This document shows positions 13,306 through 17,566 of a stretch of DNA of 17,566 nt, in pieces. Below the pieces are notes generated by a model. The model was not told the origin of the DNA, ran no database searches, and saw only the letters and a program-made list of their open reading frames with translations. This DNA comes from Caryophanales bacterium (GTDB lineage Bacteria > Bacillota_I > Bacilli_A > RFN20 > CAG-826), in the NCBI GenBank assembly GCA_028726925.1, contig JAQYPI010000129.1:1-17566 (forward strand), read 5' to 3'. Each line of letters starts with the position of its first letter. Positions within the stretch are counted from its first letter, which is position 1. Both the position numbers and the translations under genes were made by a program.

Positions 13306-14073
13306 GGCCGTGTGGTCCTTTGGCTTTGGGGCCTTTCCTTTCGATAGCAGGATGCCCATGATCACGAAATAAGCAACGCCTCCAACGAACAAAACAATCG
13401 ACCAGAATTGGGAAGGGGAAATGTTCCCAATGAATTTTCCGCGATGGTCATCGCGCCAGAATTCCACGATGAAGCGCCACACCCCATACGCGACCATGTA
13501 AATCCCGAAATTGAAAATGCCTTTTTCTTTCAATGCGAGGAAAAGCAAAAGAAGGGAGAGGGCAATCAAGAAAATGGCTTCGAACAAATTGACGGGGATG
13601 ACTTTGTGGCTCATCCCGGGGAAACGCACGCCATACCAGGCGTCCGTTTCCTTGCCATAGCAGCATCCGGCGAGGAAACAACCGATCCTCCCGATGCCGT
13701 GGGCGATGCAAATGCAGCTTGGCGCGATCACGAGTAATTCGTTGACCATCGGGAAGTGCTTTCGACGCAAAATAGCGAAATATCCGATCAAGACCGAAGC
13801 GACGCCCCCGATGAGGCCCCCATAGAAAGTCATAGCCCACGTCCACGTGTAGGCGCTTCCTTTTTCGATGAAATCGTAAAGGTTTTGGAACAGAAGTCCC
13901 GTGACCACTCCGACGAGAATCGCGACGATCGCGTTGAGTTCAATCGCGTATATCGCCTGCTTCGGGTAGTTCTTCTTTTTGAGGTAAAGGTTCAGGAACC
14001 AAAGGCAAAAGAGAACCCCGATAAGAATCATGACGGAATAGGTGTCGATAAAGCCAAAGAGCTCAGGATACAT
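13300..14073 (-). CDS. lgt: Prolipoprotein diacylglyceryl transferase-like protein (Lgt)
   Basis: The protein has 257 aa with about seven membrane segments, slightly short for Lgt. Lgt transfers diacylglycerol from phosphatidylglycerol to the lipobox Cys of prelipoproteins in the membrane. The signature region is HGIGRIGCFLAGCCYG (125-140), with R129 matching the essential Arg of the family. The usual GRxGNFxNxE ending is replaced by a Cys/Gly version, and the normal F-H-G-G-L-I-G His is Tyr here (TFYGGLIGG, Y84). FRW-type ends (WRFIVEFWRDDHRG, 199-212) are present. This variant is a recognised Lgt-like form, so full activity is likely but not certain. The ATG has an AGAAGGA site and overlaps the CPBP protease gene by 11 bp, so the two are co-translated. 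Lipoproteins in this window are its likely substrates. Confidence 0.82.
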   Translation of the reverse strand: MYPELFGFIDTYSVMILIGVLFCLWFLNLYLKKKNYPKQAIYAIELNAIVAILVGVVTGLLFQNLYDFIEKGSAYTWTWAMTFYGGLIGGVASVLIGYFAILRRKHFPMVNELLVIAPSCICIAHGIGRIGCFLAGCCYGKETDAWYGVRFPGMSHKVIPVNLFEAIFLIALSLLLLFLALKEKGIFNFGIYMVAYGVWRFIVEFWRDDHRGKFIGNISPSQFWSIVLFVGGVAYFVIMGILLSKGKAPKPKDHTAS

Positions 14074-14854
14074 GGGTTTTCCTTCTTCTCATTACGATAG
14101 CGATTCCAACGGCGTAGAGCAAAGCAAATACGCCGAGAACGGCATTCCAAATATAATAGGCTGTGTCCATCGAATAAGACAAAAACATCGACGGAACCGT
14201 GTCGTTCAAGGCGTTGAAAAGGAAATGGCCAAGCACGGGAAGAACGAAATTTTCTGACCCTAGATAAACAAGCGAGAGAACGACCCCGAGCAAGAAGGAA
14301 TACCCGACTTGGGCAAGGACAGCGAGCGGGGGGTTGGAGAAAATATTGACGAGATGAATGGCGCCAAACGCGATGCTCGATAGCAAAATCGAATAGACGA
14401 CCCCATTCTTTTTGTTTTGGAAAAGGGTGATGAAGAAGATAAACAAGATGCCCCGGAAGAGAATTTCCTCCAAAATCGCGACGATGAAATCGTCTGCGAA
14501 TGCAAGGGCCGCCTTTCCCGCGTCCAAAGCCGGGAAAAAGGAACCCGAGAAGCAAGCAGCATAAAGGACGTTGCTGAGGCAAGGCAGGATCAAGGGCAGC
14601 CAAAGGAGGCTGTTTCTCCTGAGCTTATGAAACGAAAACAACGCGCGATTTCTCGGTCGGAAGCATTCCCAAACGGCATATCCAAGCAACAGGGTTTTTG
14701 CCAAAAGGGAAAGGCCAAGGCAAAGATGCTCAGAAGGGATGAAACGCGAGAAAGGGATGGCGTTGACCGCGAGATAAAGGCAAAGGAAATAAAGAAAAAG
14801 CCAAAAAATTCTGGCAACCCCTTTACCTTGGATGTTCTCGTTTGTCGCGTCCAT
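14063..14854 (-). CDS. CPBP (CAAX/Rce1-type) intramembrane metalloprotease
   Basis: The protein has 263 aa with about seven membrane segments. Catalytic motifs of the CPBP family are visible: EEILFR (E129, E130, R134), FGAIH (F163, H167) and a third-motif His in LGHFLFNALND (H210). In bacteria these membrane proteases act in protein secretion control, peptide or bacteriocin immunity, and regulation by membrane cleavage; the substrate here is unknown. The frame is open to 15112, but the ATG at 14854 begins the conserved part. It has no ribosome site, and an extended -10 (TGTTACAAT) ends 6 nt before it, so the mRNA may be leaderless. It is first in a two-gene unit with lgt. Confidence 0.85.
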   Translation of the reverse strand: MDATNENIQGKGVARIFWLFLYFLCLYLAVNAIPFSRFIPSEHLCLGLSLLAKTLLLGYAVWECFRPRNRALFSFHKLRRNSLLWLPLILPCLSNVLYAACFSGSFFPALDAGKAALAFADDFIVAILEEILFRGILFIFFITLFQNKKNGVVYSILLSSIAFGAIHLVNIFSNPPLAVLAQVGYSFLLGVVLSLVYLGSENFVLPVLGHFLFNALNDTVPSMFLSYSMDTAYYIWNAVLGVFALLYAVGIAIVMRRRKTHVS

Positions 14855-14860
14855 GCGTCG

Positions 14861-14869
14861 ATTGTAACA
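14861..14869 (-). promoter_or_regulatory. Extended -10 for the CPBP/lgt unit, leaderless layout
   Basis: On the minus strand TGTTACAAT is followed by six bases and then the ATG, placing the expected start point at or beside the start codon. No good -35 is visible; the TGn motif could compensate. Confidence 0.5.
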
Positions 14870-14898
14870 CTGAAAACGTAGAAACGGGCGGTGCGTAT

Positions 14899-14917
14899 CG
14901 CTCAAAAACGCGCTCAA
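14899..14917. repeat. CGCTCAA direct repeat upstream of the esterase gene
   Basis: CGCTCAA occurs at 14899-14905 and 14911-14917, 12 bp apart (about one helix turn). It lies just upstream of a possible promoter (TAGTAT, 14944-14949). The same heptamer occurs twice, inverted, upstream of the lipoprotein gene at 12076 (11978-11984 and 12008-12014). The shared 11-mer TATCGCTCAAA supports a common regulatory motif. Confidence 0.4.
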
Positions 14918-14969
14918 GGATTCTTTTCGCCTTTGAAGAGGCGTAGTATTCGTGAAAAGGAGTCCAACT

Positions 14970-16127
14970 ATGAAACGCGTTCTACCCCTCCTGCTCTTAT
15001 CCTCGGCTTTTTCTTTGTTTTCCTGTTCCGGACAAGGACCTAGCGAATCGAGCTCGGAACTCGTTTCGCCATCTTCTTCCGAAAGCATGAAAACAACGAG
15101 AATCGATGCCATCGACGTGACAAACGAAGAACACGTCCGCCCCCTTGGGCGTTGCCTTGCCGAGACCGGGGGCCTTTATTTCGCCTATTCCGAGGCGGGG
15201 TTTGCTCTCGAAGTCGAGAACGAGGAAGAAACGTTTTCCCTTTCCCTTGCTTTTGAAAGCCAAATCGCTTCGCCGTATAAAAACCAATTCATCAACGTTT
15301 ATCTTGACGGGGCTTTCATCGAGAAGAAAGAGTTGGGGAAGGGGCCCCAGAACGTCGCCATCTCTCTTTTTGCGCCTCAAGGCCGTCACGAGATCGAGGT
15401 GAAGAAGGCAAACGAAGGCCAGTTCTCCTCCTTGCTTTTGGAATCCATCGCGGTGACCGGCGGGGCTGCCCATCTGATTGAAACCCCAAGGAAAAAGAAA
15501 ATCGAATTCTTCGGGGATTCCATCACCTGCGGTTATGGGGTTCTCGCGGAAAGCAATCGTGAGACGTTCTCGATGGCCACGGAGGATTCGCGATTCACCT
15601 ATGCCGCGATCGCCGCAGACGAAATCGGTTACGAGGCATCGCTCGTCTCCTATTCCGGCATCGCGATCGCTATCTCCCCTTTTGTTTCAAACGGTTACAG
15701 CATGATGGACGTTTACGACACGGTGGACGGGGCCAAGAAATACGATCTGGCTGCCCACCCATCCGATGCCTTCGTCATCAACCTTGGGACCAATGACAAC
15801 ACGAAATACAACACCCTCTTGAGCGCCGAGGAAAAGGAAAGCGCGAAAGCCCTGTTCGTGGAACACTACATCGCCTTGATCCGGGCGATGCTCGCGACGA
15901 ACCCGAAAGCACCGGTCGTTATCTGCTACAACATGATGACCTCGTTGAACAAGGACCTGGTGTACGGGATCGATGCCGTGTGGCGCGATATCAACGGGGA
16001 TTACCCCGGACAAATCACCGCCCTCGCCTTCGATGGGGACAACCTCGGGGCGGATGGCCACCCCGGCAAAGTCGCCCACGAAGAGAACGGGCAGCGTCTC
16101 GCGGAGCATCTCAAAACGATTCTATAA
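14970..16127 (+). CDS. Lipoprotein SGNH esterase, CE2-like acetyl esterase
   Basis: The protein has 385 aa. A signal peptide with lipobox Cys19 (SLFSC) is followed by a short Ser-rich spacer. Residues about 45-165 form a beta-sandwich of the type that precedes CE2 catalytic domains. The SGNH hydrolase domain follows: GDSITCGYG with nucleophile S184, NLGTNDN with N275, and DGHP with D362/H364. This order matches carbohydrate esterase family 2, which removes acetyl groups from xylan and other glycans. The location would be the outer membrane-facing surface of the cytoplasmic membrane. The ATG at 14970 has an AAAGGAG site; an in-frame GTG at 14952 lies before that site. It is co-transcribed with pgmB, whose ribosome site overlaps this stop codon. 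Confidence 0.86.
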   Translation: MKRVLPLLLLSSAFSLFSCSGQGPSESSSELVSPSSSESMKTTRIDAIDVTNEEHVRPLGRCLAETGGLYFAYSEAGFALEVENEEETFSLSLAFESQIASPYKNQFINVYLDGAFIEKKELGKGPQNVAISLFAPQGRHEIEVKKANEGQFSSLLLESIAVTGGAAHLIETPRKKKIEFFGDSITCGYGVLAESNRETFSMATEDSRFTYAAIAADEIGYEASLVSYSGIAIAISPFVSNGYSMMDVYDTVDGAKKYDLAAHPSDAFVINLGTNDNTKYNTLLSAEEKESAKALFVEHYIALIRAMLATNPKAPVVICYNMMTSLNKDLVYGIDAVWRDINGDYPGQITALAFDGDNLGADGHPGKVAHEENGQRLAEHLKTIL

Positions 16128-16140
16128 GGAGAAAGCAACT

Positions 16141-16782
16141 ATGTATCAAGGCGTGATTTTTGATTTGGACGGTGTCATCTGCACGACGGACGAATTCCAT
16201 TACCTCGCGTGGAAGGCCCTTGCCGACAAGGAAGGGATTCCTTTTGACCGCGAAACAAACAACCTCTTACGCGGGGTTTCGCGAATGGCTTCCCTCGAGA
16301 TCATCCTCCGGAAAGCCTCTCGTTCTTATACCGATGAGGAAAAAGCTGCTCTTGCGGCATACAAGAACGATCTATATCGCGACTATTTGAAGCAAATCAC
16401 CCCCTCGGATTTGGATCCCGACGTGCTTCGAACCTTGCAAACCTTGAAAGACAAAGGGGTGCGTATCGCGATTGGGTCCAGTTCCAAAAACACGAAAACG
16501 ATCCTTAGGAACCTCGGGATCATCGAACAGTTCGACGCGATCGCGGATGGCAACGACATCCAACGCAGCAAACCGGACCCGGAAGTCTTCCTGGTCGCCG
16601 CGAACAAGCTCGGGCTGGAGCCCGCTTCCTGCGTCGTCGTCGAAGACGCCTTCGCCGGAATCGAGGCCGCCAAGCGGGGAGGGTTCGCCGCCGCCGCGAT
16701 CGGGGACGCCGTCAAAGACCCCGAGGCGGACTATGTCTTGTCGGTTCTCTCCGACATCCTTCCCGTCGCTTTGTCCGCTTAA
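16141..16782 (+). CDS. pgmB: Beta-phosphoglucomutase (HAD family)
   Basis: The protein has 213 aa, the normal length. It interconverts beta-glucose 1-phosphate and glucose 6-phosphate, usually after phosphorylases of maltose, trehalose or similar disaccharides. Visible motifs are FDLDGVI with catalytic D8 and D10, H20 in the cap, GVSR (45-48) and SLEIIL, SSSK (113-116), K144 (KPDPEVF) and VVEDAFAG (E168, D169). The set is specific for beta-PGM within the HAD superfamily. The start at 16141 has AAGGAGAAA. A longer open frame to 15973 overlaps the esterase and is not used. No phosphorylase gene is seen nearby; pairing with an esterase suggests a glycan-use operon. Confidence 0.92.
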   Translation: MYQGVIFDLDGVICTTDEFHYLAWKALADKEGIPFDRETNNLLRGVSRMASLEIILRKASRSYTDEEKAALAAYKNDLYRDYLKQITPSDLDPDVLRTLQTLKDKGVRIAIGSSSKNTKTILRNLGIIEQFDAIADGNDIQRSKPDPEVFLVAANKLGLEPASCVVVEDAFAGIEAAKRGGFAAAAIGDAVKDPEADYVLSVLSDILPVALSA

Positions 16783-16805
16783 AAAAGCACGTTAAGCAAA
16801 GATAA

Positions 16806-16821
16806 TCGTTTTTCGAAACGA
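16806..16821 (+). other. TTCG-tetraloop hairpin after pgmB
   Basis: TCGTTT, TTCG loop, AAACGA: a perfect 6-bp stem between the pgmB stop and its terminator. No T run follows, so on its own it is not a terminator; it may stabilise the mRNA 3' end. Confidence 0.4.
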
Positions 16822-16829
16822 GCATGGAA

Positions 16830-16864
16830 AAGAGGGAACGATGAACGTTTCCCTTTTTTCTTTT
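16830..16864 (+). terminator. Terminator of the esterase/pgmB operon
   Basis: GGGAACG (16834-16840), a 5-nt loop, CGTTTCCC (one bulged T), then TTTTTTCTTTT. Confidence 0.8.
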
Positions 16865-17027
16865 GAGACGGGACCGCTGGAGGTGTAAGGGCTTCCAATT
16901 CCTGATTTATCGATATTTCTTCGTTACAGGCCTGCAGGCGCAACAAATATCTATATGGCGTTTTGTGCTCATAAATGCTCATTTCTTTGCTTGATTTTGA
17001 ATGTTGTGCAACAAAACAATAATTGAT

Positions 17028-17054
17028 TGTTAAGCCGATTGGCCATTCTATAAT
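17028..17054 (+). promoter_or_regulatory. Promoter for the right-edge lipoprotein gene
   Basis: A perfect TATAAT at 17049-17054. A possible -35 (TTGTTA, 17028-17033) is 15 bp away, a little close. The leader would be about 80 nt. Confidence 0.55.
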
Positions 17055-17143
17055 TTTTCCATACAAAAACCGAATCATGAGGAAATGAGGCTTCATTGTC
17101 CCTGTTTCTTTCTATTGTTTCGGTTTTCCAGGAAGGAGACATA

Positions 17144-17566
17144 ATGAAGAAAAAGTTCCTGATTCCTACCATGGTGTTCGCGGCATCTTTCCTTGCCGCA
17201 GGCATCATTTCTACCTCTTGTGGCGTCGCGGGAGTCGAAAGCACCCCGTCTATCACGAGAGTCGGCGCAAAGAAAGTGTCGAACAGCGCGTCGAGTTGGG
17301 TCGTTTCAAACGGCGATGCCGGCCAACTTGGTGCCACGGAGATCGAAGGCGGTGTCCAGATTAGCAACCTGCATGGCTACGGCGTTGAGATGAGGCTCGC
17401 CGAGAAAGTCACGCTCGATGGCTTGACCTTCACCTTCAAGAACGTCGGCGCGAGCACTGCCGCCGCCGGCTTCTACTTCTCTCAAAACACGGGCTTTGCG
17501 TGGTCCAAGCCGACGTTCATGGTCTGGCACGGCCTCTATAACGGCCAAACTCGTTTGCACGTCGGG
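17144..17566 (+). CDS. Putative lipoprotein, partial (C-terminus beyond right edge)
   Basis: The frame is open for 141 codons to the window edge. It starts MKKKFLIPTMVFAAS, with a hydrophobic core and a Cys at residue 26 in IISTSCG, a slightly unusual lipobox (Ser instead of Leu/Val at -3). The mature part (SASSWVVSNGDAGQL, then strands such as LDGLTFTFKNVGAS) looks like a beta-rich extracellular domain, possibly a jelly-roll carbohydrate-binding type; I cannot name it from this part. The ATG has a GGAAGGAG site with 5-nt spacing. It follows the esterase/pgmB operon but has its own promoter. Confidence 0.78.
   Translation, partial: MKKKFLIPTMVFAASFLAAGIISTSCGVAGVESTPSITRVGAKKVSNSASSWVVSNGDAGQLGATEIEGGVQISNLHGYGVEMRLAEKVTLDGLTFTFKNVGASTAAAGFYFSQNTGFAWSKPTFMVWHGLYNGQTRLHVG

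Larger units (their letters stand above)
16783..17143. other. Intergenic region with terminator and promoter
   Basis: This 361-nt gap has no convincing gene; the minus-strand open frame of 105 codons here has no ribosome site or recognisable family. It contains a TTCG-loop hairpin (16806-16821), a terminator, the 10-bp palindrome GCCTGCAGGC (16930-16939), a TGTTG-TG-CAACA dyad (17002-17013), a promoter (17028-17054) and a small leader hairpin (17084-17097). Confidence 0.6.

Noticed and set aside
16779..17096. Minus-strand open frame of 105 codons after pgmB
   Set aside because: It crosses a terminator and a promoter, has no ribosome site and shows no family features.
1..17566. CRISPR array, insertion sequence, rRNA or tRNA genes
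   Set aside because: No regularly spaced repeats, transposase motifs, rRNA stretches or cloverleaf with matching arms other than the tmRNA were seen.
1..17566. Mycoplasma genetic code (TGA as Trp)
   Set aside because: TGA ends several complete genes at sensible places (SPFH, capG, the metallo-beta-lactamase gene), and Trp residues are encoded by TGG.

Overview
The window comes from a bacterium using the standard genetic code (TGA is a common stop, Trp is TGG). GC content is moderate to high and genes are closely packed. The signs point to an uncultured gut-type member of Bacillota/Bacilli, probably one of the lineages close to Mollicutes. These signs are strong AAGGAGG-type ribosome sites, Gram-positive lipoproteins with Ser/Glu-rich linkers, an Lgt-like enzyme, and a tmRNA with a long tag starting with GAC (Asp) and carrying a P-x-M-L/Asn-rich core as in mycoplasmas. 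The taxonomy is inference only.

Layout. (1) Positions 1-3160, minus strand: a four-gene cluster made of a YdjI-like SPFH protein with zinc ribbons, a four-helix membrane protein, a zinc-ribbon/helical protein and a helical coiled-coil protein cut by the left edge. It looks like a membrane-associated stress or scaffold module related to SPFH/zinc-ribbon operons. (2) 3161-3420: a divergent control region with a 17-bp dyad and a good extended -10 promoter. (3) 3421-6885, plus strand: a complete three-enzyme set for UDP-N-acetyl-L-fucosamine (CapE, CapG, CapF). The first enzyme carries an extra N-terminal XRE-type helix-turn-helix domain. (4) 6886-8699: a bidirectional terminator, then two divergent membrane-protein genes of unknown function. 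(5) 8736-10183: a membrane-anchored ComEC-type metallo-beta-lactamase-fold protein with an Ig-like domain and its own promoter. (6) 10195-10771: ssrA (tmRNA) and its terminators. (7) 10631-11902: an AT-richer stretch with repeated motifs and an atypical membrane protein. (8) 12076-14854: a Ser/Glu-rich lipoprotein, tail-to-tail with a CPBP protease plus Lgt-like gene pair. (9) 14970-16782: a lipoprotein CE2-like SGNH esterase followed by beta-phosphoglucomutase, closed by a terminator. (10) 17144 to the right edge: the start of another lipoprotein.

The common theme is the cell envelope: a sugar nucleotide for surface polysaccharide, lipoprotein modification, several surface lipoproteins, and extracellular carbohydrate deacetylation linked to sugar-phosphate handling. 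The most unusual points are the HTH-CapE fusion, the four-gene SPFH module, the tmRNA tag ending in ARA with an acceptor-stem mismatch, the foreign-looking segment downstream of ssrA, and a few genes whose -10 box lies only 6-7 nt before the start codon, suggesting leaderless mRNAs.
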